64,000 bases of DNA from Leeuwenhoekiella marinoflava DSM 3653 (GTDB lineage: Bacteria > Bacteroidota > Bacteroidia > Flavobacteriales > Flavobacteriaceae). The position numbers were made by a program, and so were the translations under genes. Location of the stretch: the NCBI RefSeq assembly GCF_900129005.1, contig NZ_FQUN01000016.1, forward strand, positions 62,001 through 126,000, read 5' to 3'. Shown here piece after piece: positions 1-8,984 of this stretch; the first letter of the stretch is position 1, and each line of letters starts with the position of its first letter. Below the pieces are notes generated by a model, which saw only the letters and a list, made by a program, of their open reading frames with translations, was not told where the DNA came from and searched no databases.

Positions 1-3000
1 TGTTTCTATACGGGATATCGAGCTTTTTACTACCTGAAAAAGTAACTTTCTTGTCATAAAATTTCTCCTGACCGTCAAATGCTTTTACGTAAACGGAAAG
101 GCTGTCAAAACCGGTCGCTAACAAGAGTTGAATTTTCTTAGAATGTTCTAGGTCTTTGTCCAGTACAGAGACTTCAAAAGATTTATGGTCGGGAAGTGAT
201 TTAGCTGCTGTGTCGGTAAGGTCAAAAGTTTCTTTGGTTTCTGTTGTAGCTCCGTTCTCACTTTTTAAGTTTATAATAGCCACATACTTTCCTGAAGGCC
301 ATTTTTCATCCGGCAAAAGTTTTTGTTTGTAAGATCCGCTGGTTTCAAATGTTGTTTCAAAAAGGAGCTTGCCCTTTGGCCAGTTTTCCACTTTTTGCTC
401 ATCAAAATAGGGTTCAGTTGGGAAGGCTTTTTTAAAGTCTGCAGCAGAAATGGTTTGAATTTCGGGAGCTTCCCAAAGTCGTTCTCCTAAAATACGGTCG
501 GGAGCCTGTAGCTTATAAATTTTTAAAGTGCCTGAGGCTGTAACTTCCTGATCGTTGAGGTTTTTTGATTCGATATAAATATCAAGACTGTCATTGATTA
601 AAGTCTGTTGAGGTAAGCGCAGGCTTGCGATTAAATTCTTATTACCAATTCTGACCGTAGTTGAAGCACTTCGGGTTTCCCCGCTGAGATCGGTTACTTC
701 TGCGTAGATTTTATAGCTGTAAATTGCTTCATCTTCCGCAGGAATATCGGAGGCAAATTTGATTTCAAAACTTCCTTCGTTGTTAGTTGCAATGGTGTCA
801 TTGGCAATTTGCAGTGATTCCTGAGACCCTCCATAGCGCCAGTAGCTGAATTGCTTGGTTCTTGTAATGGTATATTTAACTGGTATCTCAGAGAGTTTAG
901 CGCCCATAAACGACTCCGCCATTCCTTGTATTTGAATACTATCTCCCGGCATAAAGGCTTCTTCTAGGGGGGTGAAGGTAACCTCAAAGGTAGGCCGTTT
1001 GTATTCTTCGACTTTAAAGGTTGTGGTTTGCCAGTCAAATTCATCAATGCTGTCGTAAAAAAAAGTATCTACATCATAGTTTTCATCAGCATAGATTGAA
1101 AAATCTCCGTTAAGTCCACTTTTTGGAAGCACAAATTCACCTGAGAAGGAACCAAACTCGTTGGTCTTTAAAACAAATTCTTCAATTTCATCATCATTTG
1201 CATTTTCTACGAAAACACTTATCATTTCATTTGCAACCGTTTGAGCCTCTCCATTAAGACGCAATAATAAAATTCCTTTGAAATACACTTTTTGTCCCGG
1301 CCTGTAAATAGCTCTATCTGTATAAATAACAGTTCTGGCGATGGAGTCTGTGTTCTCTTTTATTTCCTCGAGACTGCGATAGTAACCGGGGTAATAGGAA
1401 AGGTTGGTAGAGTCTGATGGAGTTTTGATGGTAATATTGTTTAATCTTCTGTCATTTGGTCGTTTTAAAAGATTTGCAATGCCATTTTTATCGGTGTGTT
1501 TCAGCTGGTCAATTACCTTATTAGCATATTCACCTCTATTTAAAATAATGTACGTCTTGATCTCAGCATTTTTGATCGGTAGTCCTGTTGTTCTGTTTAA
1601 GACTTGAATAGATTCGTAACGGTCGTAATCAGTAAGACTTGCGGTAAGTTCACTTACATTTATAAAACTGTAACTTCCTTCATTAGCCGGAATATTTGCT
1701 GAGGAAGCATAAATTAAATACGATCCTTTTTCCAATGCCGGCAAAATGGTTTCTGTGCTGTGTTGATTGTGATCCTGAGATTTTGGTAGCAGGATTTGCG
1801 CTTCAATTTGAGGTCTTATTTGAATAAAATCTTTAAGGATAGAATCTTGAAAATAGGACTTATCCCGGGCGTCAAGAATGGTAGCGTTAGCTTTATAAAT
1901 TTTTAAAGTAAGCGTATCTATGTTTTTGTAGGTGATGAGTAATCGTCCTTTTTCATCGGGAGTCCAGATTTCTTCAGATTTTAGGTTGAGCTCCGGTTTT
2001 TGCAGTTGTTCTAATAGTTGCGCAGCTTTTATAGCGTAGGCAGACTCTGGGAAATCAGCAACAATCTTTCTTGAAAGCTTAATTGCATTTGAGTTGTAAT
2101 CAGGGTATTTGAGCAGCCAGTTACCATTGTTTAATTTTTGGAGGCGTTCAAATTCTTCTTCAGTATAAGCGGAGTCTTTGGTATACGCTTCCAGTTTAGT
2201 GTCAGACAAATCCCTGTATTTTTCAGCAAGTTTTAAACGGATTAAACCTTGAATTTCTTTTCCCATATACGCTTCCTCCAATTCTAACAACGTCTTTTCG
2301 TATAGCTGCCATTTGTTGTTAGACTGATGATTTTGAAACACGTATTCCAGTCTTTGTAAAGTTGTAAAAACTAAAGCTTCGGAATTTTGATCTCCTTGAT
2401 ATAAGCGCTCAAGATTTTGATATTCTTTAAGTATATCTACTTTAGAAAATAAGCTGTCAGGAGTTTTAAATTGTATTTCGGTAAATGTCTTACCTAAACC
2501 GAAGAGTTTTTCATTTGTGAGTTCATAGGTTTCGTTAGGTCTGGTAAGGTTGTAAAAATTGTTTTTATAAAAATCGAGACTTTCGTGAGCCAGAATATCA
2601 TAAAGACTGGGTCTGTATTTTCGGTTTAGTTGTGCTGTTTGGAGCAAAACCTCAAAATTCCCAGCCGGCTCGATAATGAGTTTTTGGCCTTTTGCAAGTG
2701 CAAATTGATAGGTTTTACGTATTTCTTCTAAAAGCGTCATCAGATCCCAGGTTTCTATGTCGCTCAAATCGGGATTGTCAATTTGCCCACGTCGGCTAAT
2801 CGACCAGCGATTATCTTTATAATAATCTGTAAGCCACTTGGCTTTATAGGTTGCTAAAATGGCTTTGTATGGGAAAGGGATATCTTTGATGACTGTATTA
2901 ACCTCTTCCAGAATCAGGTTATTTGAGTTTTCGGTATTTATTTGTAAAAATTTCCAGCGGTATATTTTAGCTTTCAGGTAGGTGTTATAATCTTTTTTTC

Positions 3001-3169
3001 GTTTTGATTGGTTGACGAGAGATTGGGTTTCCTCTAACGCAGAAGCAATTTTACCATCGATTTCATATAAATGTATAGTTCTCCAAGACTCTTTATATCT
3101 GGAATCCTGTCCCCAGCAAAGATTTATCGTGCATAGAATTAATAGAACAGTAGTAATGGTTTTATACAT
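1..3169 (-). CDS. Alpha-2-macroglobulin family protein, 5' part (runs off left edge)
   Basis: The frame is open from an ATG at 3169 to the left edge, about 1056 residues without a stop. It begins with a signal peptide (MYKTITTVLLILCTINLCWGQ). The first 400 or so residues are helical and rich in charged and aromatic residues. Around residues 610-630 comes the MG2 macroglobulin signature YTDRAIYRPGQ followed by VYFKGILL, then beta-rich MG repeats. Bacterial proteins of this family are large periplasmic or lipid-anchored proteins thought to trap proteases or assist envelope defence. The thioester and C-terminal domains lie outside the window, so it cannot be said whether the CxEQ thioester is present. 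No pbpC, the usual partner in Proteobacteria, is next to its 5' end; the divergent neighbour is a TPR protein. The family call is strong, the role is inferred. Confidence 0.85.
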   Translation of the reverse strand, partial: MYKTITTVLLILCTINLCWGQDSRYKESWRTIHLYEIDGKIASALEETQSLVNQSKRKKDYNTYLKAKIYRWKFLQINTENSNNLILEEVNTVIKDIPFPYKAILATYKAKWLTDYYKDNRWSISRRGQIDNPDLSDIETWDLMTLLEEIRKTYQFALAKGQKLIIEPAGNFEVLLQTAQLNRKYRPSLYDILAHESLDFYKNNFYNLTRPNETYELTNEKLFGLGKTFTEIQFKTPDSLFSKVDILKEYQNLERLYQGDQNSEALVFTTLQRLEYVFQNHQSNNKWQLYEKTLLELEEAYMGKEIQGLIRLKLAEKYRDLSDTKLEAYTKDSAYTEEEFERLQKLNNGNWLLKYPDYNSNAIKLSRKIVADFPESAYAIKAAQLLEQLQKPELNLKSEEIWTPDEKGRLLITYKNIDTLTLKIYKANATILDARDKSYFQDSILKDFIQIRPQIEAQILLPKSQDHNQHSTETILPALEKGSYLIYASSANIPANEGSYSFINVSELTASLTDYDRYESIQVLNRTTGLPIKNAEIKTYIILNRGEYANKVIDQLKHTDKNGIANLLKRPNDRRLNNITIKTPSDSTNLSYYPGYYRSLEEIKENTDSIARTVIYTDRAIYRPGQKVYFKGILLLRLNGEAQTVANEMISVFVENANDDEIEEFVLKTNEFGSFSGEFVLPKSGLNGDFSIYADENYDVDTFFYDSIDEFDWQTTTFKVEEYKRPTFEVTFTPLEEAFMPGDSIQIQGMAESFMGAKLSEIPVKYTITRTKQFSYWRYGGSQESLQIANDTIATNNEGSFEIKFASDIPAEDEAIYSYKIYAEVTDLSGETRSASTTVRIGNKNLIASLRLPQQTLINDSLDIYIESKNLNDQEVTASGTLKIYKLQAPDRILGERLWEAPEIQTISAADFKKAFPTEPYFDEQKVENWPKGKLLFETTFETSGSYKQKLLPDEKWPSGKYVAIINLKSENGATTETKETFDLTDTAAKSLPDHKSFEVSVLDKDLEHSKKIQLLLATGFDSLSVYVKAFDGQEKFYDKKVTFSGSKKLDIPYRN

Positions 3170-3233
3170 CGAAACATTATTTGATTGATATTGTTAATAT
3201 ACAGAAATTAAAAAACGTGGTCTCCTTTTTGTT

Positions 3234-3241
3234 TAGATTTG
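3234..3241 (+). promoter_or_regulatory. Putative -7 element for the TPR gene
   Basis: TAGATTTG matches the Bacteroidota -7 consensus TAnnTTTG and lies 16 nt before the ATG at 3258, which would give a 5' leader of roughly a dozen bases. No convincing TTG box is seen 19 nt upstream, so the assignment rests on the -7 element alone. Confidence 0.45.
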
Positions 3242-3257
3242 ACTCAAACAACCAGAT

Positions 3258-4217
3258 ATGCATTTAAGAATTCTTTTTTTTCTATTTTTTTCAGCAACAA
3301 TATTTGCTCAAAAAATAGATTTTCAAAAGGCTGAAGGGTATTTTAAAACTGAAAATTTTAATAAGGCAAAACCTATTTTTTTAGCTCATTTAAAGCAGCA
3401 TCCTAATGATGCTAAAACACGTGAATATCTCGGTGATATAGCTTCTTATGAAGAAAATTGGGATGATGCTATAGCATATTATGAGGAGCTTTTAGAAGAG
3501 AATCCGTCAAGTGCAAACTTCAACTTTAAATATGGAGGAGCTATGGGGATGAAAGCTTTAAATATTAGCAAACTACGTGCACTCACTTATATAGATGATA
3601 TTAAAAAGCATTTTATACGTGCTGCAGAATTAGACCCCAAACATATAGAAACGCGTTGGGCGCTTGTAGAATTATATCTTCAACTTCCGGGAATTATTGG
3701 TGGGAGTGAGAAAAAAGCAGAGGCTTACGCGATGGAACTTCAAAATATATCTCCGGTAGATGGTTACCTCGCAAGAGGCTATGTAGCCGAATATAAAAAA
3801 GATATGAAGGATGCGGAGGTGCTTTACAAAAAGGCGATTGAAGTGGGGGGGTCTCCCACGACTTATGAAAAGCTAATCAATCTTTATGAGAAAAAGAATG
3901 AACCTAAAAAGGCTTTAAATACAGCGGCTTCTAGTCTAAAACTTCACAAGCGTAATCAGATTAATTATCAGATAGGTAAAATTGCAGCGGAATTTAATAT
4001 CGAGCACGATTTGGGTTTAGCAAGCCTCAAGCATTATATTGCAAATTATTCGGCAAAAGATGGAGTGCCGGTTAGCTGGGCGCATTATCGTATGGCTCAG
4101 ATCTATAAAAATAGAGGCGACAAAACTCGTGCAATTCACTACATCAATTTGGCACTTGCAGATAAGCCTGATTTTGAGCAAGCTTTAGAAGAAAAAGAAC
4201 GTATTTCCAAATTATAG
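3258..4217 (+). CDS. Exported tetratricopeptide-repeat protein
   Basis: 319 residues. The N-terminus is a signal peptide ending near FAQ at residue 18. The rest is helical with TPR-like pairs: residues about 22-90 (AEGYFKTENFNKAKPIF, then YLGDIASYEENWDDAIAYYEELLEENP), about 165-200 and about 270-310 (AHYRMAQIYKNRGDKTRAI). Proteins like this act as periplasmic scaffolds for protein-protein contacts; the partner is unknown. It is divergent from the macroglobulin-like gene and stands 77 nt upstream of mpl on the same strand, so cotranscription with mpl is possible. There is no enzymatic motif. Confidence 0.8.
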   Translation: MHLRILFFLFFSATIFAQKIDFQKAEGYFKTENFNKAKPIFLAHLKQHPNDAKTREYLGDIASYEENWDDAIAYYEELLEENPSSANFNFKYGGAMGMKALNISKLRALTYIDDIKKHFIRAAELDPKHIETRWALVELYLQLPGIIGGSEKKAEAYAMELQNISPVDGYLARGYVAEYKKDMKDAEVLYKKAIEVGGSPTTYEKLINLYEKKNEPKKALNTAASSLKLHKRNQINYQIGKIAAEFNIEHDLGLASLKHYIANYSAKDGVPVSWAHYRMAQIYKNRGDKTRAIHYINLALADKPDFEQALEEKERISKL

Positions 4218-4294
4218 AATACTTGTATTTCGGTCGCTTTTGATGCCATTGATTTCTTAACTTGCATCTTCTATCTTAACAGCAATTACAGACT

Positions 4295-5647
4295 ATGCGT
4301 GTACATTTTATAGCAATTGGTGGTAGCGCTATGCACAATCTGGCTTTAGCACTACAGCACAAAGGATATCAGGTAAGCGGAAGCGATGACGCGATTTTTG
4401 AACCTTCTAAATCCCGACTAGCAAGCTATGATTTGTTACCGGAAGAAATGGGCTGGTTTCCTGATAAAATTGAAGAAAATCTGGATGCTGTTATATTAGG
4501 AATGCACGCGAAACCAGATAATTCAGAATTGCTAAAAGCGCAAGATCTCGGACTCAAAATCTATAGTTATCCGGAGTTTTTATACGAGCAGGCTAAAGAA
4601 AAAACGCGAGTTGTAATTGGCGGTTCTCATGGAAAAACCACGATTACTTCGATGATTCTGCACGTTTTGCATTACCACGATCGCGAAGTAGATTTTATGG
4701 TTGGTGCGCAATTGCCGGGTTTTGAAACAATGGTGCATCTGACTGAAGAAAACGATTTTATATTGCTTGAAGGTGATGAGTATCTTTCTTCTCCAATTGA
4801 TCGCAGACCCAAGTTTCATTTATATAAACCCAATATTGCTTTGATAAGCGGTATTGCCTGGGATCACGTAAATGTGTTTCCTACTTATGAGAATTATGTG
4901 AAGCAGTTTGAGATCTTCGCAGACTCTATTTCTCGAGGCGGAATACTAGTTTATAATGAAGAAGACGCTGAGGTGAAAAGAATTGCCGAAGCTGCTACAG
5001 CTCCTACCCGAAAGCATACTTATACGACACCAGAATATACGATTGAAAATGGAGAAACTTTATTAGAAACACCAGAAGGTCCCATGCCAATATCTGTTTT
5101 CGGAAAGCATAACCTGAGTAATCTCGCCGGTGCTAAATGGATTTGTCAGCATATGGGAGTTGATGAAGATGATTTTTATGAGGCAATCGCCAGTTTTGAA
5201 GGTGCCGCTAAGCGACTTGAAAAAATAGGGGAGACCGCTGATAATATTGCTTTTAAAGATTTTGCGCATTCGCCTAGTAAAGTTGAAGCCACTACTAAAG
5301 CGGTAAAAAATCAATTTCCAGACCGTAAACTTTATGCTTGCCTAGAGTTACACACCTACAGTAGCCTTAACGCCGAATTTATAAAAGGATATAAAGGCGC
5401 TTTAGATGCAGCCGAAGAAGCCGTAGTTTTTTATTCGCCTGAAGCTGTTGCGGTAAAAAAACTCGATGCGATCAGTAAAGAACAAATAGCAGCAGCTTTT
5501 GAGCGTGAAGACCTTATTATTTTTACAGATTCCGCTGATTTTAAAAATTATCTAAACGAGCAGGAATTCAAGAATTCGGTGTTGTTACTAATGAGTAGTG
5601 GTAATTATGGCGGTTTAGATTTTGATAGTGTGCAGAATATGCTCTAG
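4295..5647 (+). CDS. mpl: UDP-N-acetylmuramate:L-Ala-gamma-D-Glu-meso-DAP ligase (Mpl)
   Basis: 450 residues, the usual length for Mpl. It recycles cell-wall tripeptide by joining it to UDP-MurNAc with ATP in the cytoplasm. The N-terminal Rossmann start HFIAIGGSAMHNLALAL is characteristic, the ATP-binding P-loop is GGSHGKTTITSM (about residues 108-119), and the Mur ligase centre is seen as LEGDEY near 152 and the HNLSN motif near residue 272. The C-terminal domain ends MSSGNYGGLDFD. It could be confused with MurC, but the length and the start sequence favour Mpl. Its last 80 nt are overlapped on the other strand by the tail of a decayed paiB frame. Confidence 0.9.
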   Translation: MRVHFIAIGGSAMHNLALALQHKGYQVSGSDDAIFEPSKSRLASYDLLPEEMGWFPDKIEENLDAVILGMHAKPDNSELLKAQDLGLKIYSYPEFLYEQAKEKTRVVIGGSHGKTTITSMILHVLHYHDREVDFMVGAQLPGFETMVHLTEENDFILLEGDEYLSSPIDRRPKFHLYKPNIALISGIAWDHVNVFPTYENYVKQFEIFADSISRGGILVYNEEDAEVKRIAEAATAPTRKHTYTTPEYTIENGETLLETPEGPMPISVFGKHNLSNLAGAKWICQHMGVDEDDFYEAIASFEGAAKRLEKIGETADNIAFKDFAHSPSKVEATTKAVKNQFPDRKLYACLELHTYSSLNAEFIKGYKGALDAAEEAVVFYSPEAVAVKKLDAISKEQIAAAFEREDLIIFTDSADFKNYLNEQEFKNSVLLLMSSGNYGGLDFDSVQNML

Positions 5648-6268
5648 CCTTTTTTATATGATTGGCGTAGATTAGATCTAAGTAGCTAGGAGTGGCTTTA
5701 GTGTAATTTGTGGTAAGCGTGTCTTTAGCTGCAGCTTGATCTTTTTTATTCTTGTCTTGCGATAATTTAAATTTGCCTTCCCAGCTTGTTATTTCAATTT
5801 CAAAGCCGGTAACATAATTTACAAAAGCTTCCATTCGTGAATTTTCCTTTTCTAAAATATACTTTTGATCAGTGCCTTCAAGAAATTTGGTAAGTTCTAC
5901 CATTTCAGTTTTGAGTTCGTCGTTATTCAAAATCCGCGTTATTTTTCCTTCTAAATGTACCTTGATATAATTCTAGGTTGGTAGTTGTTTTGTTCTATGA
6001 ATACTGGGTGAAATATAGGAGTCAGGTCCGTTAAAGACAATTGTTGCAGGAGCTCCTTTTTTAGATTTTTGAGTTGTGGGTTATTATTATCTATGTGTCC
6101 GGTGAGTGTTCCTCATTTTTCATTTCTAGAATACCGTAACGGCAAATGCGTAACAATGGGCTTATTTTCATAAACTGAAATTAGCGTGGCTAGAGGAACT
6201 ATTTCAATTGTTTTGATAACATTTTCAAACTGGGCTTCTTGATGGTGTTTAGGAGGATATAAACTCAT
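5568..6268 (-). pseudogene. paiB: Decayed paiB (FMN-binding negative transcriptional regulator)
   Basis: Reading down from the ATG at 6268 gives a PaiB-type N-terminus (YPPKHHQEAQFENV, then LATLISVYENKPIVTHLPL), a TGA at 6113-6115, and then GTLTGHIDNNNPQLKN in the same frame. Inside an A-run near 6055-6063 the frame must shift by one base to continue as KGAPATIVFNGPDSYISPS. A TAG at 5973-5975 replaces the tryptophan of the family motif PTWNY. After it the frame stays open through the PaiB C-terminal hallmark GFEIEITSWEGKFKLSQ to 5568, running 80 nt into the convergent mpl gene, so the original stop may also be lost. With two nonsense codons and a frameshift, a functional product is very unlikely. 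The ATG overlaps the stop of the DUF1569 gene as ATGA, showing a former two-gene operon. Confidence 0.85.
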
Positions 6269-6708
6269 ACTCCAAATTGTCTAAAGTGATGATCCAAATG
6301 TTTGTATTGCATTTTACTCCATTGCTCTGGTGTTAAGTTTCCAAAAACAGGATGCGGTGTCCAATCTTTTTTATTCTTAAGGCTGTGAAAAGATTTAATA
6401 AGTGATTTTAAACGTTCTTTTTCAGTAGAGAAATCTTTGGGTTCAGCAACTTTAAACCCTTTTGGGGTTGGCATATTTTTCCGTAATGCACTGTCGTCAT
6501 ACATAGACTTTTTAAAAAAAGTACGAATTAGAAAATTTGATTTGAGACCAAAATCTTTATTATAAAGCGCAATTTCAATAGGTTTTTGGCAATGATTTAG
6601 CATTTGACCAACATTCATTTTACCCCATTGCGCAGTGCTTTCAGGAGAAAGATTTGCTATTCGCTTTAGGATTGTGTTGTAAGTGTCTGATTCAAAAAGG
6701 TTTTTCAT
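6265..6708 (-). CDS. DUF1569 domain protein (DinB-like fold)
   Basis: 147 residues. The pattern WGKMNVGQMLNHCQKPIEIAL near residues 28-48, HPVFGNLTPEQWSKMQYKHLDHHFRQFGV at the C-terminus and the PTPKGFKV stretch are typical of the DUF1569 family, which resembles DinB four-helix proteins. Histidines in MLNHC and HLDHH could bind metal, but no reaction is established. The stop codon overlaps the start of the paiB pseudogene by 4 nt. The gene itself is intact although its partner is broken. Confidence 0.75.
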   Translation of the reverse strand: MKNLFESDTYNTILKRIANLSPESTAQWGKMNVGQMLNHCQKPIEIALYNKDFGLKSNFLIRTFFKKSMYDDSALRKNMPTPKGFKVAEPKDFSTEKERLKSLIKSFHSLKNKKDWTPHPVFGNLTPEQWSKMQYKHLDHHFRQFGV

Positions 6709-6846
6709 GCTTTTTAAAAGTTTAATGGTGTGATTTAAAGTTACATTTTTTAACTTTAGAACTGATTATCTCCCTACCCCTACAACTGTTTAGATAAAAA
6801 TAATTGCTAAGGTCTATTGATATGGCTTTACACCCAACTCATTTTT

Positions 6847-7545
6847 ATGGAGCACAAAACCGAATATTTTTCAATTAAGAATTGGTCATTAGATGACCGA
6901 CCCAGAGAGAAATTACTGCAAAAAGGTAAAGACGCATTAACCGATGCAGAACTCATCGCAATTCTGATAGGTTCAGGAAGCCGCAATGAAAGTGCAGTAA
7001 GTTTAAGCAAACGCATTTTAGCTTCCGCAGAACATAACCTCACTGCTTTAGGGAAGTTAAGTATTACTCAGCTAATGGAGTTTAAAGGTATAGGCGAAGC
7101 CAAAGCAATAACAATTGCCGCAGCGATGGAACTCGGTCGCAGACGTCGTGCAGAAAAAACCGAAGATGTTAAGAAAATTACCGGGAGTCATGCAGTTTAT
7201 GCGCTCTTGAATCCCATACTAGGCGAACTCGGGCACGAAGAATTCTGGATATTATACCTTAATAACTCTAATAAAGTGGTGACGATGCATCAGCTCAGTA
7301 AAGGTGGTATGACCGGGACATTGGTAGATGTAAGATTGGTATTGCGTAAAGCTTTAGAGACGGGTGCGGTTTCGATAATTTTGGCACATAATCATCCTTC
7401 AGGTGGTTTGCGTCCCAGCCAGGCTGATAAAGATATCACCGCAAAACTCAAAACCGCAGCAGCAAGTCTTGATATAAAAGTGCTAGACCATCTAATCATT
7501 ACCGAAAATGCTTATTTTAGCTTTGCTGATGAAGGTTTACTTTAG
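6847..7545 (+). CDS. radC: RadC family JAB-domain protein
   Basis: 232 residues from the ATG at 6847. The frame extends upstream to a TTG, but the MEHKTEYFSIKNWS start fits the family better. A helix-hairpin-helix region (about residues 60-95, LMEFKGIGEAKAITI) is followed by the JAB/MPN metallo-domain with the zinc motif AHNHPSGGLRPSQAD (about residues 178-192). The family was named for DNA repair, yet its biochemical role is unproven. It stands alone between the minus-strand DUF1569 gene and the deacetylase-like gene. Confidence 0.9.
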   Translation: MEHKTEYFSIKNWSLDDRPREKLLQKGKDALTDAELIAILIGSGSRNESAVSLSKRILASAEHNLTALGKLSITQLMEFKGIGEAKAITIAAAMELGRRRRAEKTEDVKKITGSHAVYALLNPILGELGHEEFWILYLNNSNKVVTMHQLSKGGMTGTLVDVRLVLRKALETGAVSIILAHNHPSGGLRPSQADKDITAKLKTAAASLDIKVLDHLIITENAYFSFADEGLL

Positions 7546-7622
7546 AATCTTCAGTGCTAGTTTGCTGTAGGAAGAAAAATTTAGGGTTTTAAACCCTTAT
7601 AATCTTACTTCAATCTAATTAA

Positions 7623-7656
7623 CTGCAATTCTTTCGCCTTTAATAGAAAATTGCAG
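7623..7656. other. Hairpin in the radC to deacetylase-like spacer
   Basis: CTGCAATT (7623-7630) pairs with AATTGCAG (7649-7656), an 8-bp stem with an 18-nt loop, in the 134-nt gap before 7680. A second small palindrome (AGGGTTT/AAACCCT) lies shortly upstream near 7582-7596. Neither is followed by a proper T-run, so neither is called a terminator. Confidence 0.35.
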
Positions 7657-7679
7657 AACTTGCCACTAAGAATTTGTAA

Positions 7680-8984
7680 ATGCTTCTGATTTATACTCAT
7701 AAAATAACCCCGCGCTTACGTTATACGTTTAAGCATATTTGCACCAATATTTTAGGGATTCCTGTCAAGTTTACGACTGCGGTAGATGAGTTTATCGTGC
7801 ACGACAGTCTCAAGCTTTCTTACACCAATAAACCACTGGGTAAAGAACTGCACATCAAAAGTCAAGAAGTGCTTTTTGAGCAGGGAATAACAGATATGGA
7901 AGTCAAAGTGCAAGAATGGCGTGATACAAAATGCTTCTTTGTTACGGGAATTAAAAGTTTTTTGCCTTACGATATTTTTGCTGCAGCTTTTGTTCTTTTG
8001 AGTAGGTATGAAGAATTTTTACCACACGTAAAAGACGAGCAGGGTAGGTTTCCGGCGGCGGAGAGTCTAGGGTTTCAAAATGAATTTTTAACACAGCCTG
8101 TTATTGATATCTGGGCGTATTATTTTAAAGAAGTTCTAGAGGAAAAATATCCTGGTTATGATTTTGCAAAGCGGAAATTTTCTTTTCAAGCTTTAGTAGA
8201 TGTTGAGCAAGCATATGAAATGTATGGTATAGGAATTATGCGCTGGGTGACCAGTTTTTTAAGCGACTTGGTGCATTTTCAGTTTCAACATATATGGTTG
8301 CGTTTTAGAGTGAATTTAGGATTGAGGAAAGATCCATATGATACCTTTAGTTGGTTGATAAATGTTCAGAAAAATGCCAAGTTCAAGTTTGTATTTTTCT
8401 TTATGGTAGGTAATTATTCTACGTATACAAAGAATATCAGATATAATAAGAAAACTTTCAGAGAACTCATAAAAATGGTAGGAGATTATAGTGAGATTGG
8501 GTTGTTACTTTCTAAAGAGGCGTTATCGGATAAAAAGCAAATGAAGCTTGAGAAAAAGCGTATTGAGGGAATTATAAATAAAGAATTGAATGCGGTGCGT
8601 TGCAGTGCGTATATGGGGAGTTTACCCACGCATTATCGCGAGATGATTCAGCAAGAAGCTAAGAATGATTATTCAATGGGATATCCAGATGTTTTGGGTT
8701 TTAGAGCGGGTACGTGTACGCCTTTTAATTTTTATGATTTAGATTATGAGAGTATTACCCCGTTGATCATTCATCCTATTTGTGCACAGGCTAGAGCTTT
8801 TGAATCCCGAAGTGTAGATGTAAAAGAACTGAATCATGAACTTGATATTTTCTTTAAAATGAAAGAAGAAGTTGAGCGGGTAAAAGGTAATTTTGTGTTC
8901 AGTTTTAAAAATAAATCAGTTACTGGTAAAGGACAAGATGAAGGCCAGTGGAAACAATTTTTTAGAGAATTAGTCAATGACTAA
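7680..8984 (+). CDS. Polysaccharide deacetylase-like protein (DUF7033 type), apparently degenerate
   Basis: 434 residues. The N-terminal 100 residues (LLIYTHKITPRLRYTFKHI) match the domain that precedes the deacetylase fold in Bacteroidota proteins; the C-terminal part keeps the landmarks DYSMGYPDVLGFRAGTC and PFNFYDLDYE. From memory of the family, the places that normally carry catalytic histidines (an IGIHPSY segment and an RQHYLRF segment) here read EIGLLLSKEA and RCSAYMGS, so the histidines are missing and activity is doubtful. It overlaps the next gene by 8 nt, so the two are probably translated together. There is no signal peptide. Confidence 0.65.
   Translation: MLLIYTHKITPRLRYTFKHICTNILGIPVKFTTAVDEFIVHDSLKLSYTNKPLGKELHIKSQEVLFEQGITDMEVKVQEWRDTKCFFVTGIKSFLPYDIFAAAFVLLSRYEEFLPHVKDEQGRFPAAESLGFQNEFLTQPVIDIWAYYFKEVLEEKYPGYDFAKRKFSFQALVDVEQAYEMYGIGIMRWVTSFLSDLVHFQFQHIWLRFRVNLGLRKDPYDTFSWLINVQKNAKFKFVFFFMVGNYSTYTKNIRYNKKTFRELIKMVGDYSEIGLLLSKEALSDKKQMKLEKKRIEGIINKELNAVRCSAYMGSLPTHYREMIQQEAKNDYSMGYPDVLGFRAGTCTPFNFYDLDYESITPLIIHPICAQARAFESRSVDVKELNHELDIFFKMKEEVERVKGNFVFSFKNKSVTGKGQDEGQWKQFFRELVND

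Noticed and set aside
5568-5930. A 120-residue stand-alone gene
   Set aside because: Its start is a TTG inside the paiB C-terminal domain; upstream sequence continues the same protein behind a TAG, so it is a fragment of a pseudogene.
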